Of a DNA stretch of 64,000 bases, positions 36,701-49,235 are shown in pieces. The position numbers were made by a program, and so were the translations under genes. Position 1 is the stretch's first letter; every line of letters starts with the position of its first letter. This DNA comes from Epinephelus fuscoguttatus. Its lineage: Eukaryota; Chordata; Actinopteri; Perciformes; Serranidae. The notes below the pieces were generated by a model, which was not told the DNA's origin, made no database searches, and saw only the letters and a list, made by a program, of their open reading frames with translations. The stretch spans positions 21,105,479 to 21,169,478 of the forward strand of contig NC_064762.1 of NCBI RefSeq assembly GCF_011397635.1. The letters run 5' to 3'.

Positions 36701-38793
36701 GAAAATACAGTCTGTGAAAGTGTCATGTGAGCTTTAAAGGACTAGTTCGACATTTTGGGGAAAAGGCTTTTTCACTTTCTTGCCATGACTTAGATGAGAA
36801 GATTAACCACTGTCACATCTGTATTAGAGACTGAAAAAATGGACGTAGCCACCGTGATGTCACCTATTGGTTCGTGGACTACTGTTTTGAAGCCTGCAGT
36901 TGGCATTTTGGTCGTCGCCATCTTGTTTTTTTGGAGCCAGAGGTGACAATATTTTGACAAGAGGGTGGAGCTGTGGAGGAGCGAGGATGGAGGGGGTCTG
37001 ACTAAGAACCTGAGGACACTGCTGTGGTAGCGGCCTGTCAGTCACAAGGTAGCCACACTCTAAAGAAGTGGTTATCAAATGGTGGGTCGCAGTCCAAAAG
37101 TGGAGGGTGAATGTGACAACAACAGTGAATTTCTGGCACAGAGCTTTTATTTTGAAGTGCCGTTTCGTGCTGCTGGTTGAGTGACTGACTGCTACTTGAC
37201 AGAGACAGCGAACTGGCTTGACCAATGGGGAACCGCGGCCCTAAAGCAGACCCTGCTTTATTGTCTATATTCCTCTAGGGCCACACTAACGCTGGGTTAA
37301 AATGAAAAAAGTTCTCTGTGCACACGGGCATTTTAGCACCATTTCAGAATTAATCTGTCCATATTTGAAAGGCATGCACGATTTGCAACAGGAAGCAGAT
37401 TGTCAACCCTGCAGTTGGTTGCTTTGTTAAAGAAAATACTACAGAGATGGTGAGAAGTAAGAGGACTGACAACAGGGTGGTACTGTCACTGAAAAAAAAA
37501 AAACAACCCACGAGTATAAGGCAGTCAAGGCGGCAAAAAATAGATTGGTGGTTGATACAAAGCAGATATGGCGAGATACTGCTGCAGAACGGGGAGCATT
37601 ATTCATGACCAGGGGAAGCCATGGCAATGGGAAAGGACTAACATGACCCACACAAGAAGGATTAAATCACAAAAGGTATTTAGGCTTAGCTGTAATGTTC
37701 TGGCTTGACACATTGTGACTGTTAAGAGCCAATCGAGAAGGAAATGCCAACGTCTGTGTCATAGTTTCCACAAGTCTCAGTTTTTGCCCGTCCGCACTAA
37801 AACACAACCACAGAGTTTTCAAACTACAGCGGGATCAGCAGCGTTTTTTGAACATCTCTGTTTAAGGCGGACCAGAACGCTGGAATAGTGTGAACACTAG
37901 GCATTAATTTAACAACAGTTATTGATTTTCAATGAAAAAAAGTGTGGATGTGGCCTAGATGGGACGATCATTTACTAAATAAACACCACGCTGTATTTGA
38001 GAAGACTTGAAACTGGTGTTCAACACCATAAATGCTTTAGGAAAATGTTTAATGAGGTAATAAATCGATTGAGAATTCAGGTGATTTTCTCAGACTTCTA
38101 TACAATTGGACTCCTATTTGCAAACGGTGGAGTCGCCCGCCTCTGGCCATTAGAGAGAACGCAGGTGTAAGGCATTGACTTCACTTGTCAGACTCAGAGG
38201 TTGCCGCTTGATGGGCTTTCAATATAAGGTTACAGTTAGCTTAGCTTAGCTTAGCTTAGCTTAGCACAAAGACTGGAACCAGACAGAAAGAGCTAGCCTG
38301 GCTCTGTCCAAAGGCAACAGTATCACCTACTAGCACCTCCAAAGCTCACTGATTAACTTATATTGTTTGTTTTAAGGCATTCAAAAACCAAAGCATAAAA
38401 ACAAAAACCTACAGTGAAACCACGTGTGTATGGATTAAAAAAATCATACATTAATGTTTTAATTAGTAAGTGTTAAAGATGTTTGTAGGCAGATTTTCTT
38501 AACCTTGAACGGAGCCAGGCTAGCTGTTTCCCCGTCTCCAGTCTTAATGCTAAGCTAAGCTAATAAGCTGCTAGTTCCAGCGTCAACACAGTGAACATAC
38601 AGATATGAGTGTGGTATCGATGTTCTCGTCAAACTCACGGCAAGACAGTAAAAAAAGCATAATTCAAACTACTTGATCAAATGTTTGACCATACGCTCAC
38701 AGCAGTGTTTAATTATACTCAGTAGCATACAAACAAATGCAGATGAAACATTACTTTCCAGGCACAAAGCCAACTCAGTAAGAGGGAATTTAA

Positions 38794-38825
<32 letters not shown>

Positions 38826-41800
38826 GCTAGGTGTGATTTACCTGTTTGTTAGACTCCGTGCTGTGCTGGCTGCTTCCTCCAGTTTCTGAGCCTGAAGCTC
38901 AGCCAACTGTTTCTCAAAAGAGAGTCTGGCCTCCGTCTCTGCTCTGGTCTTCTTCTCCAGCATCGCACTGCTCTGCTTGTCCCTCTGCTTGGTTTTAGTC
39001 AGACACAGAATCCTAAAGGAAGAGCATTAAACTCACTTTACATAATGTCAAAAATAAAACCATGAATAAGTGGGGTTATTGCCACATCTAAATAGACTTG
39101 TTAGAGATTAACTTCAGAGTGCCTCAAAAACAGACAGAGGATGTTAAATGTGTTTCTCGTCAGCCTTGTAGTCACTGGAGAGCACCTTGCTTTAAAAACT
39201 GGAGTATGTCTTATCAGAACTGGCGGCGCTGATCAAAGCTGTGCATAACATGCTCATCGCAGACAAGATTTAAAGCCTCTGACTGCTGGATGTGGGTTTG
39301 ACGTGTTACATGTGTTGATAGTTCATCTGCAATTGGACAGACTACGTAAGGAAGCACATCTTTAGAGCATAGGTTTTTCAGTATGCTTAGAGTACTAATC
39401 TGTTTTCAGATAAAACTGTGGAGTCACATTTTTACTGTTACATAACAAGGAGAAATGGACTAATTACACAGGAAATTTAATCACATTGAGTATGTTTACA
39501 TGCACATTAATATTCCCCTGCTGTTCTCAATATGACAATAGTCTGAATGTGATACAGGTCATGTAAACCAGTGGTTCCCAAGAGGTTGCAATGCTGGGGT
39601 AGAGAAGCCCAAAAGAAAAACCCATTTATAACACATATATAGTTGGAGGAAGAAACACACCTACTTTTTAACATCATAAAAGACTTGGATATGAATGGGT
39701 TTTTGGATATGCACAAGTATCTTTTCTAGAAGGACGTTGAAGGACTGAAACAGGGAGGCTGTGTTTGCACACTAATATGTCCGCCACCGATAGGAAACCT
39801 TGCAAAAATCCTATCACAATGCATAGAAACAAAACAGCACAAGCAGCTCCAGCTGTTTTACTTCTCCATATTTTGATGTGAAAATCGCCATGCTGGGGAG
39901 CATTAATCGGAGTACGCATCGCTGCAGGTAAACAGGAATATTAGTGGAATATTTATTTCCATTAGCCATGTAATCAGCTTAGTAGGAAAACTGTCTTTTT
40001 CATAATAAGAGCAAAAACTGGAACATGTAGTGCATGTAAACGTAGTAAAAAATGTATTCATTCATTGTTCCGTAACCGCTTATCCTGCTCGGGGTTGTGG
40101 GGCGCTGGAGCCTATCCCAGCTGACAGTGGGTGGGACAGAGGCAGGGTACACCCTGGACAGGTCACCAGACTATCACAGGGCTGACACATAGAGACAACC
40201 ACTCACGCTCACATTCACACCTACAGACAATTTAGAGTCACCAGTTAACCTGCATGTCTTTGGACTGTGGGAGGAAGCTGGAGTACCTGGAGAAAACCCA
40301 CGCTGACATGGGGAGAACATGCAAACTCTGCACAGAAGGGCCTAAATGCAGCACTAAGCGTTACGGATCGTCCTTTGTCCCATCAGCTATCACTCACCTT
40401 AACCAGCAGTGACCATTAATGTCCATACCGACAGTGTGTGATACTGGATACTGTGTTATGTATTGCTCTGTTTTGATGTACTCATGACTACTGTCTGTAT
40501 CTCAAATTGCCCCTCTGGGACATTAAAGTTTACCTTTCCTTACCTAACTTGAAATATGACTTCATTCGATGGTAATTCCATTTTAAAAAGAGATCAATCT
40601 ATCCTTGTGAAGATTAAAACATCAGCCCACAAACAGTTTGCTGTCACACAGATAAGCACAGTGCTAGCAGCATTTCTGCATGCATTCATCCCTGTCTTAC
40701 TTTTTATTTATAGCCTGATGTAATGTGTAAACCAGCCCACAGAAGGAGCCAAAGAGCTCTCAGCAGTGGATCTGAGGGGTGACTCACTTGCTCTGAAGCA
40801 GCATGTTGGACTGTCTGAGCAGGGAAACCTCTGGTCTCAGGCTCCTCTCGCTGTTAGTCAGGTTGCAGATGTGACTTCGCAGCTCCTGCTCACTCTGCCT
40901 GCTCACCTGCAGCTCACCCTTCAGCCTCCTCAGCTCCTGCTCCAGCCTGAAAGATAACAAAGGCAGGTTTTTAAGCACTGACTTCACCTTCACATGCCTA
41001 GTTTCAAACTCAAGTTAAAAGCTGCATACCTGGTCATCTGTTCAGTGTGGTGGTTCTGAGCTGCTGTGGCGCTCTTCTCCGTTACATCCCGGTTGGGGCT
41101 GACTGTCTTTGAGCTGGATCTCTGCTTCTTCTCAGTCCTCCCCGCAGGTGGCGAAGGAGTGTTCGTGCTGCCTCTGCGGGCTTTTGGTGAGGAGCTTTTA
41201 GCCGCCCGTGTGGCTTTGCTCCCTTGCTCATCTTGAGGTAGATTTTCTGGGGGTGTGGAGGATTCTGGTCCTCCTGCCCCAGAGTGGAGCAGATCTCTGG
41301 ACTCACCAGTTTTGGATGATAACGGCCGCCGGTTTGATTCAACTGACCTCACTTCCTGTGCTCCTTTCTCTGTCGCTCTTTCCTCGCTGCGAATCTGGAG
41401 GCAGTCCATGGTGTGCACCTCATCGTGGGCCATGACAGCACCGTTCTGACATTGATACTGAGTCGACTCAGGCTTTATCTTCCATTTAGAGCCTGTGAGT
41501 ATAAGCAAAAACAAAAAATGTCAATATCATCACTCTGCTATGATTTTAGTTCTGCTGTCTTTGGTGTAAACAACAGTGGCAACAGTTCACAGTTTGTTGT
41601 ATTTAAGTAATATAAAGATTTGCTGCATTCAAAACGTTTCCCCTAAGCTGGATGGACTCATATGTATTACTTCCCTATCTGACCGTTTTTGGTATTTCTA
41701 CCAGCAAACGATGCAGTTCGCGTTTTGTTGTACTGCCACATACCAACAACAAACCGATCTCGGAAACCATCAGTCATCAGTCTGACGATTATATGCTCCT

Positions 41801-44800
41801 GTAGCCAATATTTCGGAAGATGCTGGCAAAAACCCTCTCTTCTGTGCACAGGTCAATTCGACTAATCTCTATAAACAGATAAATTTAATTAAGCTAATAT
41901 AAAGCTAAATCATTCTTTAGACGATGATGGGTTCCGAAACTGCATTTCGGCTAATGTCTTTTGCCCCTTCACATGTATTATTTACCTGCCATTTAAACAT
42001 GATTGGTCAATATGTTTCAGACTACAAACAAAACCAAAATCTAGTCCTGTTGCCTTTAGATTCTACATACATATGCAGATATCGGTTTATACAGATTAAC
42101 AGCAACCTCACTGGAATTAACTTTATCCCACATAAATGGTAGAGGTCAGTTTTCTTTGTTCAATGAGCTATTCTTAACATATTCAAGAGATTCATCCTTG
42201 CAAAAAGCTGGAGGCATGAAGAGCTGATATAAAGGAGGACATTCATGAAGCAGACTGGGAAATGGCTTGTTTTAAGGCCCAAACCCAATCTATTTACACA
42301 AAATTTAAGCTATTACAATATAAAAGGCTACTGCAAAAACCCATTTTACACCCAGCAGGTTAAGTCGGTTGTTCCCTAATATCCCAGATATCGATGTGAA
42401 GTAGCCTTGTAATTGGAAAGGAAGTTCCTTTATGTGCCAAACTCTGTATATTGAGAATACACCCTGAGGACCCTGTTGTAACTTAGCAGCAGCCGCTGCT
42501 TATTGAGTTTGGACTTTTACAAGCCAGAAGGATAACTGGACTTTTATGGAAGAATATGGATACACCTTCCATTGGAATGAGGACAAGGGAACTGACAGCC
42601 TGTCTAGCTTTGGAGAGACGGACATATATGCTAATAAAGAAGGACAAGAACGTTATTAGGTTGTGGAGCCCTTATATGGACTTCTTGGAGACTCATGATT
42701 TTGAATAATTTGAAGCTTTTTGCAAATTATTTTTTCTTTAATTCGTTTGTGTACTTTTATTATTATTTTTTTAGTAGTTACTTATTTATTTTAATTATTG
42801 ATTTATTTTATTTCATTTTATTTTGTTTTATTTATTCATTCTATTCAATTTTTTTTCTTCCTGTCAGGGTTGGGGATATTATATTCATTTTCTTTGTTGA
42901 AATGTTATTGTTCACATTTAATGTTTTAAAACTCAATAAAAAAAAATTATTCATTTATTTATTATTTATTAAATTCATTTATTTATAAATTTATTTAATT
43001 GCCAACAACATATTGTGATAAGTGATTAATCATTAGCTTTTTTTTAAAATTGAAAACATCAAACATTTAGTGGTTCCAGCTTCTTAAAAGAGAGAATTTG
43101 CTGCTTTTCTTTGTCATTTATTAAAGTAAATGAAGGGTCTTATTTATTTATCTACTTTTATTATTCTTACTTTTATATTTTAGATTACTTATTTATTTTA
43201 TTTATTAATTACTTTATTTATTTTTCTTCCTGCCAGGGTTGGGGATATTACACTTATTTTCTTTGTTGAAATGTTACCATTCATGTCTAATGTTTAATGT
43301 TTGCCAACTACATATTCTGATAACTGATTAATCATTAGCTATTTTTCTATCAAAAATGTCAAACATTCAGAGGTTCCAGCTTTTTAAATGTGAGAATTTG
43401 CTGCCCTACTGCAGACACTTCCATGTTGGAAAAGAAACTGGTTGTCTGTGTGAAATATTTGCTGCTACTTTAGTGATGTCATCATTTTCACTTGGATGAA
43501 AAAGGAAGTAAGAATTCCTTCATTTCCGGAAATCGACTTTCTCTTTAAATGTTACATAAATCTCTGCAGGGATCTGCTCAGCATTAATTGCCTGGAGAGT
43601 CTGTGAATGACATATAGTTGTATTAATAGAAGTGTGAAAAAAATCTAGAGGATTTCACTTGAATATTAATAACAAACCAGCATTTTCACTTTTATAATTG
43701 TTGTTCTTAACACCCAGTTTCTCTGGTGGGTCTCTCCAACTGTTCACTTGGAATAAACACAGTGGGACTGAGTAGCTACTTTAAGCGATCACACAAACAA
43801 AAGAATGCCAAACCTCTGATCTCATAAATTAGGAACATCCTGCAGAGTGTAAGAATGGTAGACACGCGTGTGTATTAATAGACGATGCAGAAGACTCACT
43901 GCCGCTGCCATCTGTGCCCGTCTTGGGGTAAACCTGCAGGCCTGGAGGGAGCGAGTGCTGCAGGAGGTGCATGTGGAAGTCATTCTCGCTCTGCACGGCT
44001 TTCTGTATGCGCAGCTTGAAAATGTTAGTGAAGTAGCAGGTGGCATCGAACCCCAGATACACCACAGGATATCCAATGCTGAATGTGAATACAAAGGGGG
44101 GAAAAGGCACAGTTAGAATATCTGTGCCACATTAAAAAGATACTAACACATCTTGGCTAGTAGATTATATATTAATGGTTCATCTATTCATAGTTCTGTG
44201 CACATTTCTACATCACACATGATTTGTGTGATTAGCTAGTGGCATAAAAGTGAATTTATTCCTTTAATGGTGCACAATAATCTAGGCCGATTCATTACGT
44301 CACACAGGGGATTAATAAAAGTTTCATATTTTTTAATTACAGCCCAATTAATTTTATGTGAGATATCTCAATCCTGAAATTCTTCTAAGGGCAGACAGGA
44401 TGATATTAACATACCAGTGTGCAGCAAAAAGATGAGACAGGTTGGCATGAGAGGTTTTAAGGTCCTTGAGTCGAAGTGAAGCCTCTGTGTACACAAGCAG
44501 GATCCACAGGGACACCGTTGATATGCAGATGCCTTTCTCTGCAGGAAAATATTTTTTAAAATTAGATGTGAAGTGAAGGAAAGAATATCCATCAAAATAG
44601 AATCACTGCTTATTTAATTAAAATGTGACTAATCCACATACTCACCTGTGTGCCATATGTAATTGAACAACACATAGGTGCTGGCCACAAAGAACAGCCA
44701 GTGCAAAGGAACAAAAATTAAACAAAAGATGTCCAGAGTGAAGGCAGCACAAACAAAAACAACACAAATAACCTGCAAAAAAACAACACAAAAACCCTCA

Positions 44801-46666
44801 TTAATTTCAGTTTAACGCACTGGATTCATTCTGTGGGATTATAATCATCATAATCATCTGTCTGGGCACACAATATGAAATCACACAGCGGGGGTTCTCA
44901 CCAGCCCGTGGCAGTGGAAAGTGGTGTACACACTCCCGAAGAAGAGCCAGCATGGCCACAAGTACTCCAGTCTGAATTCGAGGATGAAATCTGCCAGCAG
45001 CACCAGCGTCCACATCATCATAAACTTCAGGAAGGTGTACGCACTGCAAACACACACATCCTTGTTATTATCATACACCAAACATCAGAGGGTGTGTGCA
45101 TTCAGTTTGGACACAAGAATGAAATTTGTATCCAAGGTTCTGATTCTAGCAAACAAAAACATGTTTCCGGACACAGCAAAGCCTCTTTGAGCCAAAGCAT
45201 CAAACACACAGGAGCCAATTCAAGGCTGGGAATCAGATACACGTTGCTAGAACCTATAATTGAGCAGCTGCGTCTTAAAATTGCGGTCCGTCCTTTTCAG
45301 GCAGAGGCACCACGGAACAATGACTGTTCCCTCATTCGTTTTACGAGGCGTCCACGAGCCAAACAGGAGCTGTGGTTTCCTCCTTTGTTCTGTGCGTCCA
45401 TAGACTGCTATCACATCACCCCTTCTTTGTTTGGTAACCATGGCAATATTTCATCTGGAGGAGAGAGAGGGAGCACCACAGCATCCTATCGCACATGCAA
45501 CTTTTAGAGCCTGCTTTTTTATTGTTACGGATATAAAGTGGAAGTGGATTTATCTTGTGGACATTTTTAAATAGATAATAAACAATAAAAAAATTATAAA
45601 AAGCGTTATTTTATCAAAAAAGTGAGAAAGAGCAGCTGCTTAAATACATCATATTAGCTCAAATTAGCCTTATGATGCTACTTTAAGAGCGTTTTTTTAT
45701 TCTATTTCACTTTTATTCTACACATAACATTATTCCACAACAACAAAAGAGCAATATTTAGTCTTTACGAGAAAAAGGCGAGCAAAAGGGAGGACTATTG
45801 TATCTGAAATTCTTCAAATACATGCAAATACATGTTGTATTATTATGAATGCATTTTAATTTATCTTACAGGTATTTTTAATTATAGCTGCCAAAAGTAC
45901 AAGTTGTGCCACAATAAAAGCAAGAATTGTAGGCTGTATTTGATTGCAAATTCATGAAAACAAAAGAAGACAGCTTGTATTGTCCAAAATACAATACATT
46001 TGACAGATTTGCATTTGCTGCCTTGCTCATGTGAAACAATGCACAATTAAAACAAGTGGTTTCCTTCTCCTGAGGCGGTCTTTTCTTGTCTGGACTCTGT
46101 CTAGACGCTTCAAATTATGATTTTTAATGTGCAAAATGAGCTGCTCTGTTTTTAGCCTAATAGGAAAATACAGTAAATATTATCAGAGACAATTATAATT
46201 TGATAAATGTGAATAATTTGTGCATGATTGAGGAGACAGGAGGACACAGGAGACAGTGTGGAAGCAGATGTAAGAGCCTGAGGAGAAGCAGGCCGACGTC
46301 AACTCGCACAGCTGCTGATTTCCGTCTTTCTGTAAACAATTTGGGGCTGAAGTAAGTGGCACAACATCTCCACGCCTCTGTGTGCGCAGTTAAACCCGCA
46401 GTGAGGCGCGTTCAAACTCCAGCAGCCTGGGTGGATGTGAGATGTGAGACGGTGAGATGGAGTGATGTGTGTGATGTGAGGCAGACAGGTGAGAGCGGGA
46501 TGACGACGGCTGAAATCTACACAAAGACGAGGCACCACAACAAAAGCAGCCTCCGCCAGCCAGCCAGGCGACGCGGCGCTGTTAGCTACCTCTCAGACAG
46601 CTTCTCCGTTATTTTCAGCTTTTTCATTTTCCGTAGCCTGCTCGCGTCCACATAGCGTTTCTTCAT
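33745..46666 (-). CDS. maco1: Macoilin, complete, 11 coding exons
   Basis: Exons: 46666-46590, 45043-44902, 44772-44646, 44538-44415, 44078-43900, 41492-41030, 40946-40788, 39012-38842, 36582-36456, 35725-35551, 33935-33745. The total of 1935 bp gives 644 residues plus stop (human macoilin 664). The N-terminus has basic MKKRYVDASRLRK and several hydrophobic membrane segments (WTLVLLADFILEFRLEYLWP, VICVVFVCAAFTLDIFCLIF, GICISTVSLWILLVYTEASL). Exon 6 is a low-complexity Ser/Pro/Lys linker. Exons 7-11 encode coiled coils (LEQELRRLKGEL, SAETRIKLDLFSALGD, IKEMKQKIAEVMAV), ending LKK. Macoilin is a conserved ER/nuclear-envelope membrane protein of neurons linked to excitability. All borders are GT-AG; the donor after 35551 (GTTCCC) is weak. 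Teleosts may carry two macoilin genes; which one this is cannot be told here. Confidence 0.95.
34170..35230 (-). repeat. Minisatellite related to the 27-30 kb array, opposite orientation, in the last maco1 intron
   Basis: The plus strand repeatedly reads GTCATAGTATAGTATGTCAT with A-rich spacers. This is the reverse complement of the CATACTATACTATGAC core of the 27.17-30.66 kb array. Units are more diverged and period less regular than in the large array. It fills most of the intron between 33936 and 35550. Confidence 0.9.
36838..37010 (+). repeat. Dispersed repeat, copy 1 (second copy at 53285-53455)
   Basis: Shared boxes with 53285-53455 in the same order: AACGTAG or GACGTAG, GATGxCACC, TTTTGAAGCCT, GCCATCTT, then GGTGGAGxTGxGGAGGAGCGAGG. 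It lies in a maco1 intron. Probably a MITE fragment; family not named. Confidence 0.65.
38160..38665. mobile_element. MITE with AGCTT-rich inverted ends
   Basis: Near the left end is (AGCTT)n followed by AGCACAAAGACTGGAACCAG; near the right end CTCCAGTCTTAATGCTAAGC, then TAAGCTAATAAGC gives the complement. The middle has GCCTGGCTCTGTCCAAAGG and AGCACCTCCAAAGCTCACTG, features of a very common fish MITE. A related left-end fragment (GGACTAGTTCGACATTTTGG) lies at 36735-36830. Confidence 0.65.
38236..38265 (+). repeat. (AGCTT)n short tandem repeat
   Basis: Five to six units of AGCTT within the MITE at 38160-38665. Confidence 0.9.
38794..38817 (+). repeat. Poly(T) run beside maco1 exon 8
   Basis: About 24 T residues, starting 25 bp from the splice donor of the exon at 39012-38842. 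On the gene strand it is a poly(A). Confidence 0.9.
40050..40350 (-). repeat. Common teleost interspersed repeat
   Basis: Reads CCTATCCCAGCTGACAGTGG, then CATGCAAACTCTGCACAGAA, the reverse complement of 9255-9583. Lies in a maco1 intron. Confidence 0.75.
40350..40550 (+). mobile_element. LINE 3' end fragment
   Basis: It encodes RYGSSFVPSAIT, a typical C-terminal motif of fish LINE reverse-transcriptase proteins, followed by TTGCCCCTCTGGGACATTAA and AGTTTACCTTTCCTTACCT. The family is uncertain. Confidence 0.45.
42210..42710 (+). mobile_element. Degenerate L1-type LINE, end of ORF2
   Basis: Stop-containing frames still show L1 ORF2-like text: DWEMACFKAQTQSIY, then KLLQYKRLLQKPILHPAG, and at the end ACLALERRTYMLIKKDK and LWSPYMDFLETHDFE before a stop near 42707. 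A T/A-rich 3' region follows. It lies in the large maco1 intron 5 and is non-functional. Confidence 0.6.
42850..43410. repeat. Tandem duplication of about 200-250 bp (offset about 360 bp)
   Basis: The segment starting CTTCCTGTCAGGGTTGGGGA near 42860 recurs as CTTCCTGCCAGGGTTGGGGA near 43225. Both continue with CTTTGTTGAAATGTTA, GATTAATCATTAGCT, AGxGGTTCCAGCTT and GAGAATTTGCTGC. Divergence is substantial, so the duplication is old. Confidence 0.8.
44160..44430. repeat. Parent segment of a duplication across the end of maco1 exon 4 and its intron
   Basis: Matches 48050-48300 in the same orientation, including AATCTAGGCCGATTCATTA, ATTCTTCTAAGGGCAGACAG and CATACCAGTGTGCAGCAAA. The last box is the exon 4 edge with its splice donor at 44415/44414. 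Confidence 0.9.
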
Positions 46667-46870
46667 CTTATGGCTTCCGCTCCCTCCGTGCTGGTTGTTC
46701 TCACACCGCGGCGGCAGCAGCGGCGGCGGCGGCGGGGACAGAAAGAGGAGCACGGATTTGCTGAAGAAGGTCCCTCCTTGTGGAAGAAGAGGAGGATGTG
46801 CAGCTCAACCTGTGATGATGATGTCTGCGAGCACATACAGGCGGCGGACGGTCGTTCTGCGCATGCTCAG
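46560..46870 (-). promoter_or_regulatory. maco1: Probable maco1 promoter and 5'UTR, GC-rich
   Basis: Upstream of the start codon at 46666 the DNA turns GC- and CpG-rich (ACCGCGGCGGCAGCAGCGGC near 46706, then more CGG repeats), unlike the AT-rich surroundings. No TATA box is clear. This is a CpG-island-like promoter by inference. Confidence 0.55.
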
Positions 46871-47149
46871 AGGAGGTTGTACCTACAAGTGTTCATCGCA
46901 GGAGGGGAGCAACACAACACACTGTACACACTGTACCCAATATATGCTGCATTCATTATTTATATAACAACAATAATAATAGTGCCAGCAGCACTAAACG
47001 TAATATATATTTCAAAATACTATATCATATAATTATCACTGCTATTATATATTATTTCATTCCACTACATACTACATTAAAGTGGTGTAGTTGTAGTTGA
47101 TGAGGTGGGTGTGCCACTGGGTAGATGGGTAGGTTACTAAGGAGGAAGT

Positions 47150-49235
47150 GGGTACACTCCCCTACATCCTCCTGAGACTCTGTGTCCTCATATGAGGACA
47201 TTACATTTTGGGGATTACTGCACCTTACACTTCAGTCTGCATAACTTCGACTTGCTGTCCTCCTTTGTGGACACATTTTGTGCCATCTAGTGGTTGTAAA
47301 AGCACAATACACTAACAGATTATATTATTAATGGTTCGTCTATTCATACTGCAGTGCAAAGACAAAAGGCCTTAACTTCAATTTTGGGTTGAAAATGAGT
47401 TACTGTCATTTTTGGAACAATAAACATCAGTTCTGCACTTCTGACACACACCTTTAATACTTCAATACAGTGTACTTAACAAGTGTATTTAACAAAGGGC
47501 AATGCTATATATTACTGGCATAGCCAAATCAGCTGTAACTTTCAAATGTAAGAAATAGGAGGGAGGTAAAGTGTTATTTTATTTCAAATTAGTACAATGA
47601 TGAGGTTTTAAAATGATCCAGTAATGTACTATTGCAACCTTCAAATGCTCATTATTTTTTATTTTTAATATTCTGTTTATGTAATATTAAGCCTAACTAG
47701 ACAAAAATCACTAAATTTTAGTTTAAGGTAACCATTGTTATCACAGGAAAATATTATACAAAGTGATAAAAATCCAAATGGGCAATATAATAGAAGTTAA
47801 GGTCTTTTGACTTTGTATGATCCATTATTGTTCTGCAGACAATGCAAAGGCAGAATACAGTAACTTCCGAATAAGGGTCAAAGGTCAAGTTTAAGCTTAA
47901 ATTTTTTTGGTGGATAAATAACTTCATTTATAAAAAAACAAAATGCCAATGTTCTACCTACAACTCATTTGGAGGGACAACAAAACAACTTTAAAGTCAT
48001 TTTTCTCAGTTTCACACTCTGGTGAGTTAAGGTCTTTTGCCTTTGTAGGGCAGCGATAGTTCTGTGCACTTTTGTAAATCACACATAATTGGGCATTAGT
48101 AGAATAAAAGTGAATTTATTCCTTTAATGGTGCACAATAATCTAGGCCGATTCATTAAATTACACAGGGGATTAATAAAAGTTAAATATTTTTTTTTATT
48201 ACAGCTCAATTAAATCTATGTGAGGTATCTCAATTCTGAAATTCTTCTAAGGGCAGACAGGATGATTTGGGTGATATTAACATACCAGTGTGCAGCAAAG
48301 GAAGAAGTGGGTATACTCTCCTATATCCTCCTGAGACCCTGTGTCCTCATATGAGGAGATGGCATTTGGGGTTTACTCCACCTTATAGTCCATTCTCATT
48401 GAGGGTGAATATCCGCATGGATTATTCTTGCGGAAAAATATAAAAGTTGATTTCATGGGTTCTTATGGAAGTTTGCACACCGGGGCGGAACTTTCGTGCG
48501 GTTGTCGTTGATTCATTTTTTATACTGATCAGATCCTACTAATCCTAAATAGCTAGGAGAAATTAAAAATGTATACCAAACAAAAGCTCAGGTCTCAGGA
48601 GGATATACTCCAATGCCTTTTTGTTTTTGCTGATAGGTAGGTAGGTGTGCTGTAAATGCCGAGAAAAGAGGTGGGTATACCCTATATACCTGCACATACC
48701 CTCCACTCCACCACTGCTGTATCCTCTTGAGACCCAAATTTTTGTCTGGTATGCATTTTTAATGTTTTCTAGCTATGTGGGATCAGTAGGACCTGATAAG
48801 TATAAAAACTATTAATTCCCAGTGACTGTGGTTAAATTCCCCCCAAAAATAAATTCCTAGTGTCTTCAAACAAGTACTTCTTAATTAACAGTGTCTTAGC
48901 TTGTCACTGTTGCTAAAATTGGTCAAATTTGTTGCCATATAAAACTACAAACTTTATTAATAATAAATAAACAAGTTTCAACCATAAAATGTGATCAAGT
49001 TTTGGACCTTGTTCACTTTTGTGTCAGGATCGGCTGCAGACTGACTTGGTAGAGATGGCGGCCATCTTGTTTTTACATGGATTATTGTGCTCTTACTACC
49101 ACTAGATGGCATAAAAAAGTGTCCACGAACGAGGACAACAGGTCTAAGTTAAGCAGAATGAAGTATAAGGTCAAGTAAACCCTAAATGTGTTGATCTCAT
49201 ATGAGGACACAGGGTTCAGGAGGATACACTATACT
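47150..49235. repeat. Cluster of inverted MITE-like copies with an 18 bp palindrome
   Basis: 47150-47320 and 49075-49235 are reverse complements: shared CATCCTCCTGAGACTCTG-type box, TCCTCATATGAGGACA, then GCCATCTAGTGGT. The box TGTCCTCATATGAGGACA at 47183-47200 is a perfect palindrome. A third partial copy lies at 48310-48400. A second inverted pair (48520-48603 and 48722-48810) shares TCTGATCAGTATAAAAA-type text. Confidence 0.7.
48050..48300. repeat. Displaced duplicate of the maco1 exon 4 edge and intron 4
   Basis: About 85-90 percent similar by eye to 44170-44430, same orientation. It includes the final bases of maco1 exon 4 and the splice donor, then diverges. There is an inserted TTTGGGTGATA-type change. 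It lies about 1.4 kb upstream of the maco1 start. Confidence 0.85.

Noticed and set aside
36860-37225. 121-codon minus-strand open frame in a maco1 intron
   Set aside because: It overlaps a dispersed repeat with a second copy at 53.3 kb and resembles no protein family.
42695-42988. 97-codon hydrophobic open frame
   Set aside because: T/A-rich DNA in the tail of the L1 remnant; composition alone explains the open frame.
44875-45507. Open frame of 210 codons on the plus strand
   Set aside because: It is antisense to maco1 exon 2 (45043-44902), whose protein matches macoilin in frame. The open frame has no family resemblance.
46299-47032. Several open frames of 79-120 codons around the maco1 promoter
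   Set aside because: GC-rich promoter DNA lacks stops by composition; none shows family similarity or splice context.
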